From contig CBDAQZ010000001.1 of NCBI GenBank assembly GCA_965199335.1, positions 1 to 64,000 on the forward strand: a stretch of DNA of 64,000 nucleotides, read 5' to 3'. Positions 8,203 through 15,946 of this stretch are shown piece after piece. Made by a program: the position numbers and the translations under genes. The notes beneath the pieces were generated by a model that worked only from the letters and a program-made list of their open reading frames with translations, was not told the origin of the DNA and made no database searches. This stretch comes from CBDAQV01 sp965199335. Lineage in GTDB: Bacteria; Pseudomonadota; Alphaproteobacteria; CALMVH01. How positions within the stretch are numbered: position 1 is the stretch's first letter; every line of letters starts with the position of its first letter.

Positions 8203-9522
8203 ATGACCAATCACGACGATCCCGAATCGTTTCCCCATTCATCCGACGACGTAAAAACCCCGTCGCATCCCAAATTGATCGAGATAATGGGGCCCGGCCT
8301 GATCACCGGCGCTTCCGACGACGATCCCAGCGGCATCGCGACCTATTCGCAGGTCGGTGCGCAATTCGGCTACGGCCTCGTCTGGTCGATCGTATTCAGC
8401 TACCCGCTGATGGTCGCGATCCAGGAGATCAGCGCCCGGATCGGGCGCGTGACCGGCTTCGGCATCGCGGCAAACCTCAAGCGCCATTATCCCGCATGGC
8501 TGTCGCGCAGCCTGATCCTCTTCCTGCTGGTTGCCAACGTCATCAACCTCGGCGCCGATCTCGGCGCGATGGCGGATGCGTTGAAGCTGCTGCTGCCGGG
8601 CCCCACGCTATTGTATGTCGTCGGGTTCGGCTTGCTGTCGGCGGGTCTGGAAATCTTCGTGCGCTATTCGCGGTACGTGTCAGTGCTGAAATGGCTGTGC
8701 CTGTCGTTGTTCAGCTATGTGATCTGCGCCTTCATGGTGCATATCTCGTGGGGCGATGTCGCAAAGGCGATTGCCGTGCCGCCGATTTCGTTTTCCTCCG
8801 ACTACATCATGGGCATCGTCGCGGTGCTCGGCACCACTATCAGCCCCTATCTTTTCTTCTGGCAGGCCGAGCAGGAAGTCGAGGACGAGCGCGAACGCAA
8901 GGATGCTTTGCCGCTGTTGCGCGCACCGGGACAGGCCAAGGACGAACTGCACCGCATCCGAATCGATACCTGGGTCGGCATGGCGATCTCCAATCTGATC
9001 GCCATCTTTATCCTGCTTACGGCGGCTGCCGCCCTGAACGCGCATGGTCAGACCGACATACAGACTTCGGCTCAGGCGGCGGAAGCGTTGCGGGCGCTGG
9101 CGGGACCGTTCACCTTTGCCCTGTTCGCCTCCGGGATCATCGGCACCGGCCTACTGACCGTGCCGGTTCTGGCAGGCTCGGCGGCATTCGCCGTCGGCGA
9201 AAGCCTAGGCTGGAAAATCGGCCTTGCCCGCAAGCCCAGCCGCGCCAAGAAATTCTATGCGGTGATCGCGATTGCCACGGCGGTCGGCGTATTGCTGAAC
9301 ATGGTGCACCTGAATCCGATCAAGGCGCTTTACTGGAGCGCGGTGATCAACGGTGTCGTCGCCGTGCCGGTCATGGTGATGATGATGTTGATGGCCAGGA
9401 AGAAAAAAATCATGGGCGAGTTCATCGTATCCCGTGGACTGACGGTGGTTGGCTGGATTGCCACGCTGGTCATGGGCGGCATGGCGCTGCTGATGATGCG
9501 CAGCTGGATCGTGCCGTCATGA
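8203..9522 (+). CDS. Nramp family divalent metal transporter homologue
   Basis: 439 residues from ATG at 8203, with about eleven hydrophobic helices. MGPGLITGASDDDPSGIATY matches the first helix of the Nramp/SLC11 fold, but the canonical DPGN is here D-D-P-S-G (about 40-44). The sixth helix reads GTTISPYLFFWQ and lacks the Met-Pro-His motif that selects Mn/Fe. The protein thus belongs to a divergent branch whose ion may not be manganese. The next gene overlaps by ATGA. An in-frame upstream ATG (8158) has no ribosome-binding site. Confidence 0.85.
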   Translation: MTNHDDPESFPHSSDDVKTPSHPKLIEIMGPGLITGASDDDPSGIATYSQVGAQFGYGLVWSIVFSYPLMVAIQEISARIGRVTGFGIAANLKRHYPAWLSRSLILFLLVANVINLGADLGAMADALKLLLPGPTLLYVVGFGLLSAGLEIFVRYSRYVSVLKWLCLSLFSYVICAFMVHISWGDVAKAIAVPPISFSSDYIMGIVAVLGTTISPYLFFWQAEQEVEDERERKDALPLLRAPGQAKDELHRIRIDTWVGMAISNLIAIFILLTAAAALNAHGQTDIQTSAQAAEALRALAGPFTFALFASGIIGTGLLTVPVLAGSAAFAVGESLGWKIGLARKPSRAKKFYAVIAIATAVGVLLNMVHLNPIKALYWSAVINGVVAVPVMVMMMLMARKKKIMGEFIVSRGLTVVGWIATLVMGGMALLMMRSWIVPS

Positions 9523-10556
9523 GGCTGCGCTTTCTCCTCGCAATTCCGCTTTGCCTCTATTTCCCGAACAGTGTCCAGGCCCAGGAAGCGTCCCCCGCGG
9601 CCGCCGGTGCTGTCGCTCCCGCCGACCAACCGGATGTCGACCCCGATGCGCTGACCGGCGACCCCGTTGCGCCGCTGGACCCGAAGGTGGTGCAGGACAA
9701 GGCGCAATATAATCTTTTCAATCCCACGCCCGACGACCAGATGCGCCAGTTCAGCACCGATCGGCCCGGCAAGACGCACAGCGCCCTCACCGTCGACGCC
9801 GGACACTTCCAGCTGGAATCGGATTTCTTCAACTACACCTACGATCATTATTCGCCGGGCGGGCAGACGACGCGGATCGACAGCGTGGCAACGCCGATTC
9901 TGAAGATGGGCATCACGCAGAACATCGACGTCGAGGCGGCGTTCGATCTCTACAACTCGACGCGTGTCACCACGCGCGGCGCGGCGGCCTCTTCAAGTTC
10001 CGTCGCATCCTCCGCCAATTCCTCGTCGCTGCTGCAGACCACGTCCGCTTCCGGTTCGGGCGGCTCGACCATCGGTGGCGAAGGATTCGGCGATGTGCAG
10101 CTGGGCAGCAAGATCAACCTGCTGGGTAACGAGGGCGGCCCCGATGCGCTGGCGTTGCTGCCCTTCATCAAGATACCAACCGCTGCGCGCAATGTCGGCA
10201 ATGGCGAGGTCGAATACACGCTGAACGTTCCCTACAACCACCAGTTCGACAGCCTTTGGGAACTGACGGTGGAGGAAGGCTTCGGCTGGCTCAAGAATAC
10301 CGAGAACGCATCGCATCACGGCGACTACACGTTCCTGCTGAACGTCGCGCGCCCGATCCTCGACAAGAACCTGACCGCCTCGCTGGAAGTGGCGGGCGAA
10401 TACGCCGATCACGACGTGCCGCCGCGCTACACGCTGGACCCGGCGCTGCAATATCTTGTCACGCCCGCCTTCCAGCTGGATGTCGGCATCTATATCGGGA
10501 TGAACAAGGCCGCGCCCGACTATAATCCCTATGTAGGCGTTTCGTTCAGGTACTAG
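9519..10556 (+). CDS. outer-membrane transporter-like protein (phenol-degradation MetA_deg-like barrel)
   Basis: 345 residues overlapping the Nramp stop by ATGA. A signal peptide (about 1-22, ending VQAQ) leads to a Pro/Asp-rich stretch, then FSTDRPGKTHSALTVDAGHF, FQLESDFFNYTYD, ITQNIDVEAAFDLY, GFGDVQLGSKINLLG, and alternating beta strands to a C-terminal aromatic residue (VGVSFRY). This is the pattern of the transporter/MetA-pathway family of outer-membrane barrels. A Ser-rich, low-complexity loop interrupts it near residues 155-185. Its coupling to the Nramp-like gene suggests a paired outer/inner membrane route, which is inference. Confidence 0.7.
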   Translation: MRLRFLLAIPLCLYFPNSVQAQEASPAAAGAVAPADQPDVDPDALTGDPVAPLDPKVVQDKAQYNLFNPTPDDQMRQFSTDRPGKTHSALTVDAGHFQLESDFFNYTYDHYSPGGQTTRIDSVATPILKMGITQNIDVEAAFDLYNSTRVTTRGAAASSSSVASSANSSSLLQTTSASGSGGSTIGGEGFGDVQLGSKINLLGNEGGPDALALLPFIKIPTAARNVGNGEVEYTLNVPYNHQFDSLWELTVEEGFGWLKNTENASHHGDYTFLLNVARPILDKNLTASLEVAGEYADHDVPPRYTLDPALQYLVTPAFQLDVGIYIGMNKAAPDYNPYVGVSFRY

Positions 10557-10558
10557 AC

Positions 10559-11332
10559 ATGTCCGATTTCATGTTCAAAATCTGGAATCTCGCCGGCCCA
10601 AGCGCCGTCGTCCTGAGCGTGCTGCTGATCGGCACGGTGCTGATGTGGACCGGGCATGCCAGGCTTGGCCGCTGGCTCTGCGCCTTCGGCACGGCCTGTT
10701 TTCTGGCCGTGACTTTCCTGCCGATCGATAGTTGGGCCCTGATGCCGCTGGAGCAGAGGTTTCCGCCGCTGACGCAGATGCCCGCCCATGTCGACGGCGT
10801 GATCGTGCTGGGCGGGTCGTTCGATGACAGCGTGCCGGATGCGCGCGGCCTGCCCAGCCTGGGCGACTCCAGCCAGCGCATGGTCGAGTTCGCACGGCTG
10901 GCGCGGCTGTACCCGAAGGCCAGGCTGGTGTTCACCGGCGGCTCGCACGTCGAGCCCGAGAAGCCGGCGGAAGCGGATGCCGCGAAACAGTTCATGGACG
11001 ATGTAGGCGTCGATACGCGGCGCATCGCGTTCGAACGCCTGTCCCGCAATACGTGGCAGAACGCCCTGTTCAGCAAGGATATGATCAAGCCGAAGCCGGG
11101 CGAGACCTGGCTGCTGGTGACGTCGGCTGTCCACACGCCGCGCTCGGTAGGAATTTTCCGTCATGTCGGCTGGCCGGTCGTTGCCGATCCTGCCGGCTAC
11201 AAGGAATCGGGCCGCTATTCAGTGAATTTCGCCGAGCATATGAAGCGTTTCGACGATGCGATGCATGAATGGCAGGGGCTGGTCGCGTATCGGATTCAGG
11301 GTCGCATCGATACGCTGTTTCCAGCGCCGTGA
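10559..11332 (+). CDS. YdcF family protein (DUF218)
   Basis: 257 residues, starting two bases after the previous stop. Two N-terminal membrane helices (about 12-30 and 37-55) precede the DUF218 domain: DGVIVLGGSFDDS, ARLVFTGGSH, ERLSRNTWQNALFS, WLLVTSAVHTPRSVGIFRHV. ElyC/SanA/YdcF relatives act in envelope integrity, probably on lipid-linked intermediates. It ends the plus-strand group that begins at 5898. The stop is followed by a CCCCG...CGGGG hairpin at 11339-11355 shared with the convergent lipoprotein gene. Confidence 0.85.
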   Translation: MSDFMFKIWNLAGPSAVVLSVLLIGTVLMWTGHARLGRWLCAFGTACFLAVTFLPIDSWALMPLEQRFPPLTQMPAHVDGVIVLGGSFDDSVPDARGLPSLGDSSQRMVEFARLARLYPKARLVFTGGSHVEPEKPAEADAAKQFMDDVGVDTRRIAFERLSRNTWQNALFSKDMIKPKPGETWLLVTSAVHTPRSVGIFRHVGWPVVADPAGYKESGRYSVNFAEHMKRFDDAMHEWQGLVAYRIQGRIDTLFPAP

Positions 11333-11346
11333 TTACCACCCCGTCA

Positions 11347-11793
11347 TTACCGGGGCGTGATGATCGGTACGGGATCGACGCTGGGCTGGTTGGCATTGGG
11401 GTCCAGCCCGTGTGAGATGCCCCATGTGCCTCGGTCGCGGTCGATGCGGCGATGCTTCTCGACCTCGGCGACCTGGTTCTGGACCTGGGCAAGCTGCTGC
11501 TTGTAATCTTCCGGCGTGATGTCGCCGGCATCGACATGGCGCGCCAGTACAGTGCGGCTCTGCTCGATCTTGCCGATCAGGTCGACGTCTGGATTGCCGG
11601 GTTTCTCGTATTTGTCGTCGACCGAATTCAGGCAGGCGGCCAGGGCGACGAAGTTACCCTTTACGGCGGGATAGGCGTTGTTGCATGCGGCCCGTGCGTC
11701 GTCGCCGGGAGTCAGCGTGATTTTGGATATGTCTTCCGAACACCCCGCCAGCAGCACTGCGCATGCAAGTCCCAGAAACCGAATGTGCTTCAT
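11347..11793 (-). CDS. small lipoprotein, 148 residues
   Basis: From ATG at 11793 the product starts MKHIRFLGLACAVLLAGC, a clear lipoprotein signal with lipobox LAGC, so the mature protein begins at Cys18. The rest is hydrophilic, with a helical part (KYEKPGNPDVDLIGKIEQSR...QNQVAEVEKHRR) and a Pro-rich end. No family is recognised. Convergent with the YdcF gene and downstream of another lipoprotein gene on the same strand. Confidence 0.75.
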   Translation of the reverse strand: MKHIRFLGLACAVLLAGCSEDISKITLTPGDDARAACNNAYPAVKGNFVALAACLNSVDDKYEKPGNPDVDLIGKIEQSRTVLARHVDAGDITPEDYKQQLAQVQNQVAEVEKHRRIDRDRGTWGISHGLDPNANQPSVDPVPIITPR

Positions 11794-11849
11794 ATCCCGC
11801 TTATTGGCACAAGCGGCAGGCAATCCGCAATGTAAATCGCGTTCAGGCC

Positions 11850-12686
11850 CTACATGCACTCGTATTGCAAGCGTATCTGGCTGCGATCGTTGGTCGGATA
11901 GCTTTCACTCAGGTATTTGGCCTGTGCCATTCCCGCCTTGGCGCAATGCGCCGCCGCGACCGGCGTCGCCTCGTTTACGGTGTGGATCGGCCCGGCCTTG
12001 GGGTCGACCATCAACGCAAAGCTGTTGGCATCCCTGCGGGCGATCGGCTCGACTTCGTGCGGATTGGCAGAGTACCAGTTCGAGGAAACCAGCGGACTGT
12101 TGCTGATATTGTCCGCCGCCGAGGTCTTCGATACCTCGTACAGCGAGGTGTCCGCATCGTCGATATAGAAGACCTTCGACTGGCGGATGCGCACCGAGCT
12201 GCCATCGGTCACCGAAATCGTCAGGATCATTTCGGTCGTATTCTCGCTATCGCTCCAGCCGTCATTGCCGGTCGAGCTGACGATCGCGGTTTCGCCCGCC
12301 AGTGGTTCGTAATGGATCATCTGCACGGCATAGCTGATGGTGAACGGCGCGTCGGGTGTTACGCTGACGCTGTGATTGACCGCCTCGCTGAACAGGAAGC
12401 CGTCCAGTGCCTTGGTGAACTGGGTCTGTTGAACAGGCGATTCCAGCCCGATCGTCGTTTCGTGATAACCGGCGGCTTCAAGCGTGCCGTTGACCTGATC
12501 CCAGATTTCACTGGCGATCTGCTGCCAATGTCCCGCCGATTCGACCACGGGCTGATAAGTGTTGGGAAAGTTGGTCGCCAGAGGGCGCTGGGAATTGCAT
12601 CCCGTCAGGCTCAGCAGAGCGGCAACCGCCAGGGCGGATGCCCTGCCGGGAACGAATAACTTTCCTTGAGCCCGTGTATAAGCCAT
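11850..12686 (-). CDS. predicted lipoprotein, 278 residues
   Basis: ATG at 12686 is supported by GGGGAG ten bases upstream; earlier in-frame starts lie inside an inverted repeat. A longish basic N-terminus leads to ALLSLTGC, a lipobox giving a mature N-terminal Cys at about residue 30. The mature part has no further membrane segment and reads like a beta-rich periplasmic domain (HSVSVTPDAPFTISYAVQMI, TEMILTISVTDGSSVRIRQS). Two Cys near the end (AAHCAKAG and the penultimate residue) could pair. The family is not recognised. Confidence 0.7.
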   Translation of the reverse strand: MAYTRAQGKLFVPGRASALAVAALLSLTGCNSQRPLATNFPNTYQPVVESAGHWQQIASEIWDQVNGTLEAAGYHETTIGLESPVQQTQFTKALDGFLFSEAVNHSVSVTPDAPFTISYAVQMIHYEPLAGETAIVSSTGNDGWSDSENTTEMILTISVTDGSSVRIRQSKVFYIDDADTSLYEVSKTSAADNISNSPLVSSNWYSANPHEVEPIARRDANSFALMVDPKAGPIHTVNEATPVAAAHCAKAGMAQAKYLSESYPTNDRSQIRLQYECM

Positions 12687-12703
12687 CGCGCCGCTTCTCC
12701 CCG

Positions 12704-12746
12704 CTGTATAAGGTCGCAACTGTTTAATTGGTGCGACCTTATACAG
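12704..12746. repeat. perfect 15-bp inverted repeat
   Basis: CTGTATAAGGTCGCA at 12704-12718 is the exact reverse complement of 12732-12746, with a 13-base AT-rich centre. It lies 23 bases after the ahpD stop and just upstream of the Shine-Dalgarno of the lipoprotein gene. No T-tract follows on either strand, so it is not a classical terminator; an operator or RNA stem for the lipoprotein gene is also possible. Confidence 0.6.
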
Positions 12747-12769
12747 GGAATGCTTACCTGAAAATGAAC

Positions 12770-13333
12770 TTAAGCAGCGGAAGCTCTGATTTCGCTGTCC
12801 CTATCCGAAAGAATGACTTCGGCGGTCAGCGTCACGGCCACCCCCTTGATAATGGCGGCGATGCGGACGGCATCCTGGATCGCCTCGCGGCTGGTACCGT
12901 GCTGAACCAGCACCTTCTCGTGCGCCTCGATGCAGCGGCCGCAGCCCTCCAGAGCCGAAACGGCCAGGGACCATAGCTCGAAATCGATCTTTTCCACGCC
13001 GGGGCTGGCGATCACGTTCATCCGCAGGCGCGCTGGCATGGCGCTGTAATGCTCGTTACCGGCCAGGTGAGTGAAACGGTAATAGATGTTGTTCATACCC
13101 ATGATTGCCGTCGCCGACTTCGCCGCCGTAACGGCTTCGGGCGACAGGTTGGGGATGGCGGCGGCGGCAAGATTGCGGATCACGTCGGCATTGCCGGTCG
13201 CCAGCGCCGAGGCAAGCACAGTACCCCACAACTGCTGCGGGGTCAGGCTGGCTGTAGTCGGGATGTTGCTAAGATTGATCTTCATGTCCCGTGCATAGTC
13301 GGGGATCATTTCTTTCAGCGCGTCGAGAGACAT
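12770..13333 (-). CDS. ahpD: alkyl hydroperoxidase AhpD
   Basis: 187 residues, the usual length. AhpD reduces AhpC and has weak peroxidase activity through a CxxC-H relay. Here ALEGCGRCIEAHEKV supplies Cys131, Cys134 and His138, with Glu129 nearby, matching the Mycobacterium enzyme's layout. The paired gene ahpC lies upstream on the same strand, 107 bases away across a palindromic repeat. The two are probably co-transcribed from the promoter at 14015-14043. Confidence 0.92.
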   Translation of the reverse strand: MSLDALKEMIPDYARDMKINLSNIPTTASLTPQQLWGTVLASALATGNADVIRNLAAAAIPNLSPEAVTAAKSATAIMGMNNIYYRFTHLAGNEHYSAMPARLRMNVIASPGVEKIDFELWSLAVSALEGCGRCIEAHEKVLVQHGTSREAIQDAVRIAAIIKGVAVTLTAEVILSDRDSEIRASAA

Positions 13334-13355
13334 TCGATTTTCTTTCTAAGGGGAA

Positions 13356-13426
13356 AAACTGCCATCCCCGGCTTGACCGGGGGATCCTGCGGTGGAAGAT
13401 CCACGCTTTCGCGGGGATGACAGTTT
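13356..13426. repeat. REP-like dispersed palindromic element between ahpC and ahpD
   Basis: AAACTG-C-CATCCCCG at 13356-13370 pairs with CGGGGATG-A-CAGTTT at 13412-13426 (one mismatch). An inner hairpin GTGGA-AGA-TCCAC lies at 13392-13404. The theme 'CATCCCCG...CGGGGATGACAG' is that of the abundant intergenic repeats of many alphaproteobacteria. Placed inside the ahpC-ahpD transcript, it could fold in mRNA and lower ahpD expression relative to ahpC. Confidence 0.65.
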
Positions 13427-13440
13427 GTGGATAAGGCCGG

Positions 13441-13977
13441 TTACGCCGCCTTCAGCGTATCCTCGCCCTTCTGCCAGTTGCAGGGGCACAGCTCGTCGGT
13501 CTGCAGCGCATCGAGGACACGCATGACTTCGGCCGGGTTGCGACCGACCGAAAGATCGTTGACCGAGACGAAGCGGATGATGCCCTCGGGATCGACCAGA
13601 TAGGTCGCGCGCAGGCACACCCCTTCGTTCTTGTCGAGGATGCCCAGTTCCTGCGACAGTTTCTGAGCCGCCACCATCGGGAAAGGCAGGTCCTTCAGAT
13701 CCTCGTGGCTCTTGCGCCAGGCCATGTGCACGAACTCGTTATCGGTGCTGCCGCCCAGAAGCTGGGTATCGCGATCCTTGAAGTCGCCGTTCAGCTTGCC
13801 GAAGGCCGCGATCTCCGTCGGGCAGACGAAGGTGAAATCCTTGGGCCAGAAGAACAGGCACAGCCACTTGCCCTTGTAGGTCTCGTTCGTGATGGTCGCG
13901 AAATCGTCCGGCGCGTGGTCGTTGCGGGTCGCGGCCTTCATCGAGAAGGCAGGAAACTTGTCACCGATCGTCAGCAT
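13441..13977 (-). CDS. ahpC: peroxiredoxin AhpC
   Basis: 178 residues of the 2-Cys peroxiredoxin fold. Peroxidatic Cys52 sits in DFTFVCPTE; resolving Cys is at 164 or 166 in the C-terminal CPCNW motif. It reduces hydrogen peroxide and alkyl hydroperoxides, with AhpD rather than AhpF as the likely electron donor. The start at 13977 has GGAG upstream, and that GGAG overlaps the end of a palindromic operator. Length and motif order fit the AhpD-linked subfamily. Confidence 0.94.
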   Translation of the reverse strand: MLTIGDKFPAFSMKAATRNDHAPDDFATITNETYKGKWLCLFFWPKDFTFVCPTEIAAFGKLNGDFKDRDTQLLGGSTDNEFVHMAWRKSHEDLKDLPFPMVAAQKLSQELGILDKNEGVCLRATYLVDPEGIIRFVSVNDLSVGRNPAEVMRVLDALQTDELCPCNWQKGEDTLKAA

Positions 13978-13990
13978 GTTCGTAAAATCT

Positions 13991-14015
13991 CCAGTTTAGA
14001 ATTGTTCTAAACTGG
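13991..14015. promoter_or_regulatory. palindromic operator upstream of ahpC
   Basis: Arms CCAGTTTAGAA and TTCTAAACTGG are perfectly complementary (11 bp each) around a TTG centre. The site begins at the -10 box of the predicted ahpC promoter and covers the likely transcription start and Shine-Dalgarno, the position of a repressor site. The core TTTAGAA-N3-TTCTAAA resembles sites of Fur-superfamily regulators such as Irr of alphaproteobacteria; that assignment is from memory of the motif. Confidence 0.75.
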
Positions 14016-14043
14016 TTATAGGGCGCAAGAGCCTGCCAATCAA
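14015..14043 (-). promoter_or_regulatory. predicted sigma-70 promoter of ahpC-ahpD
   Basis: On the minus strand TTGATT (14043-14038) and TATAAC (14020-14015) are separated by exactly 17 bases. Transcription would start inside the adjoining palindrome and read into ahpC. Confidence 0.65.
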
Positions 14044-14068
14044 GGACAGATGTCGATTAAGGCGATGA

Positions 14069-14638
14069 TCAGAGTGCTGTCGGGCGGGAATCCCCATCGC
14101 CCTGCGGCACGGGACCGGTGCCGAGGAGTCTTTCCAGTTCGCGAAGCTCTTTGCGGTCATCTGTCTTGGGCTGCACGACGAGATTGGCCAAAACGGTTGC
14201 GACCGGCATTTTCTCGGTTATCAGCAGACCCGTTGCCGCCCTCAGCGCGCCGCCCTGACCGAAACCGACAGCATAATGCGTAATCGGACTTTCGCCCTGT
14301 ACGCCGTGGCCGACCGACAGCATGCGTCCCTTAACACCCGAATCCATGTACAGGCTTTCGACATTGCCGCGCTTGGCGTCGTCGATTTCCAATGGCGTGT
14401 GCAGCACGAGAACAGGCTTGTCCTTTCCCGCCAGCGTCAGCAGGGTGCCATCCTCGTTAATCGAATGGTCGTAGAAATATTCAAAGCGATCCGAGGCCTT
14501 CGCGCCGCCCTTGACCAGATGGAATCCATAGTCCTCGGGCGTGACGCTATGGGCGACGCTGCTTTCAATTTCATCGTATCGTACGGTGAATGGCGCGCCT
14601 GTTCCTGCTGCCGTCAATGTGACCGATTCCAAACTCAT
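14069..14638 (-). CDS. tandem-paralogue family protein, copy 3 (189 residues)
   Basis: Unrecognised family. The ATG at 14638 has GGAG eight bases upstream. It shares with the two upstream genes a TxAGTG motif near residue 10 (VTLTAAGTG), a sPEDyG motif near 35-38 (VTPEDYGFHLV), and a VLHTxxEI motif near 80 (PVLVLHTPLEID). It has no signal peptide or membrane segment, so it is probably cytoplasmic. Its C-terminal half differs from the other copies and ends in a charged helix (TDDRKELRELERLLG). It lies 17 bases after copy 2. Confidence 0.75.
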   Translation of the reverse strand: MSLESVTLTAAGTGAPFTVRYDEIESSVAHSVTPEDYGFHLVKGGAKASDRFEYFYDHSINEDGTLLTLAGKDKPVLVLHTPLEIDDAKRGNVESLYMDSGVKGRMLSVGHGVQGESPITHYAVGFGQGGALRAATGLLITEKMPVATVLANLVVQPKTDDRKELRELERLLGTGPVPQGDGDSRPTAL

Positions 14639-14655
14639 CGTATTCTCCAATTGCC

Positions 14656-15249
14656 TCAAGGCCGTGTGTCGAAATTCAACCCCATCTGATCGCCACGCCA
14701 CAAGGCGCGCAATCCATCGGCTGGACAGCTTCCGTCCATGGGCAGGCCGATCTTGAAATCCTCGATTACATGCGCGACGGGCCGTTCAATGGTTTCGACG
14801 TCGCACAAGGAATAATCGGAGCCAGGAAAATCGATCGGCACGTCACTGCCAAATCCCCTGGCCACATGGATCGTCGGCCTGCCCGTCTCGTCCTCGCTGA
14901 TGACCTCCGGTGCTATCCTCTGCAGTTCGTTGGCGATGGTCGCAAGCAGCGTTGCGTTCATATGCAGATGGGCCAGGTTATCGGGCGCATCCATGGCCGC
15001 CTCGATTTCATCGACCGTATGCAGAACAAACACAGGATCGTCGATATTGGTCAGGGTCAGGGCCGTCATAGCGATATCCGGATTCTCGCTGAAGCAGACA
15101 TCGCCCCATCGATCATCGTCGCCCGGAACCTTGTTCAGGCCAAGGTCTTCCGGGGAAGCGTCGTAAGCATCCATTCCGTATATCGAATCGACAGAAACGG
15201 GGCGTTGTATGCCGGTGCCCGCTTCGGTCATATAAATTATAGTGCTCAC
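14656..15249 (-). CDS. tandem-paralogue family protein, copy 2 (197 residues)
   Basis: GTG at 15249 is chosen because AGGAG lies six bases upstream and because this start aligns the YMTEAGTG motif with the other copies; an in-frame start further upstream would cross the predicted promoter at 15275-15302. Shared motifs are TEAGTG, SPEDLGLNKVP, VFVLHTVDEIEAAM and LHMN. The protein is acidic and soluble. The C-terminal part (GSDYSLCDVETIERPVAHVI) has no recognised match. Its own promoter suggests it can be transcribed apart from kdpDE. Confidence 0.78.
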   Translation of the reverse strand: MSTIIYMTEAGTGIQRPVSVDSIYGMDAYDASPEDLGLNKVPGDDDRWGDVCFSENPDIAMTALTLTNIDDPVFVLHTVDEIEAAMDAPDNLAHLHMNATLLATIANELQRIAPEVISEDETGRPTIHVARGFGSDVPIDFPGSDYSLCDVETIERPVAHVIEDFKIGLPMDGSCPADGLRALWRGDQMGLNFDTRP

Positions 15250-15274
15250 GAAATCTCCTAATATTTTACGTTTT

Positions 15275-15302
15275 ATTATATATTTTGGGGCTGCAAAGGC
15301 AA
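15275..15302 (-). promoter_or_regulatory. predicted sigma-70 promoter before paralogue copy 2
   Basis: On the minus strand TTGCCT (15302-15297) and a perfect TATAAT (15280-15275) are separated by 16 bases in an AT-rich gap. The predicted start would lie just upstream of the AGGAG of copy 2. This is the most AT-rich spot in the region. Confidence 0.55.
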
Positions 15303-15334
15303 GCCTTTTCCACCATATTGCCGTCAAATCGGCC

Positions 15335-15919
15335 CTAGCTGATCGTCGAGAAAAGACCGGGATGGTATCCAGTGGCGGTGCCCCGCGAAAGCGTCAGCAG
15401 TCCGATAGCGGGACCAAAATCGCTAGTCCGCTCAAGACTACCGAGCGGTACGCCTGCCTCAAGCCTTTCTCGCGTCTGGTCGACCGTGGTAGGAAAGGTT
15501 TCGCAGGTTTCGCAATGGAACAGGGTCGCCTTGTCGGTACCGAAATGCTCGAGCATGAAGAAGTTCGGGCCGATGCCGCCGACCACATTCAATACCTCAT
15601 GAAAGCGTGAGATCAGGGCCGGGTTCATGTGGATATCTTCGACCTGGTCGCGTAAGGCGTTTGCGATCTCGTCCATCGAATGCAGGACGATGTAGCCCTT
15701 GGCTTTGCTTTCAACGTAAATTTCGGTCAGGTCGTCATTGTAGCGGGAGGGAAACCAGTCCTCGGCAGTCCTGTCTCTCGGCTTGGCGCCCCAAGGTACC
15801 TTGTGCATGCCGTAATGTTCTGGATCGGCGGTTTCATCGCTCATGCTCTCCAGGTCCTCGTGCGGGATGGAAATACGGCGGCCCGTTCCTGCCTCGGTCA
15901 ACCAGATCGCGTCTGCCAT
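15335..15919 (-). CDS. tandem-paralogue family protein, copy 1 (194 residues)
   Basis: Unrecognised family. ATG at 15919 has GGAGG upstream. It begins MADAIWLTEAGTGRRISIPH and carries the family motifs DPEHYGMHKVPWGAK, YIVLHSMDEIANAL and IHMN. A cluster with His/Cys (ATLFHCETCETFPTT) could bind metal but is absent from the other copies. It starts 27 bases after the kdpE stop with no obvious terminator between, so it may be co-transcribed with kdpDE. Confidence 0.78.
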   Translation of the reverse strand: MADAIWLTEAGTGRRISIPHEDLESMSDETADPEHYGMHKVPWGAKPRDRTAEDWFPSRYNDDLTEIYVESKAKGYIVLHSMDEIANALRDQVEDIHMNPALISRFHEVLNVVGGIGPNFFMLEHFGTDKATLFHCETCETFPTTVDQTRERLEAGVPLGSLERTSDFGPAIGLLTLSRGTATGYHPGLFSTIS

Positions 15920-15946
15920 CGTTCCTCCGTCATGTTAAGAGCGAAC

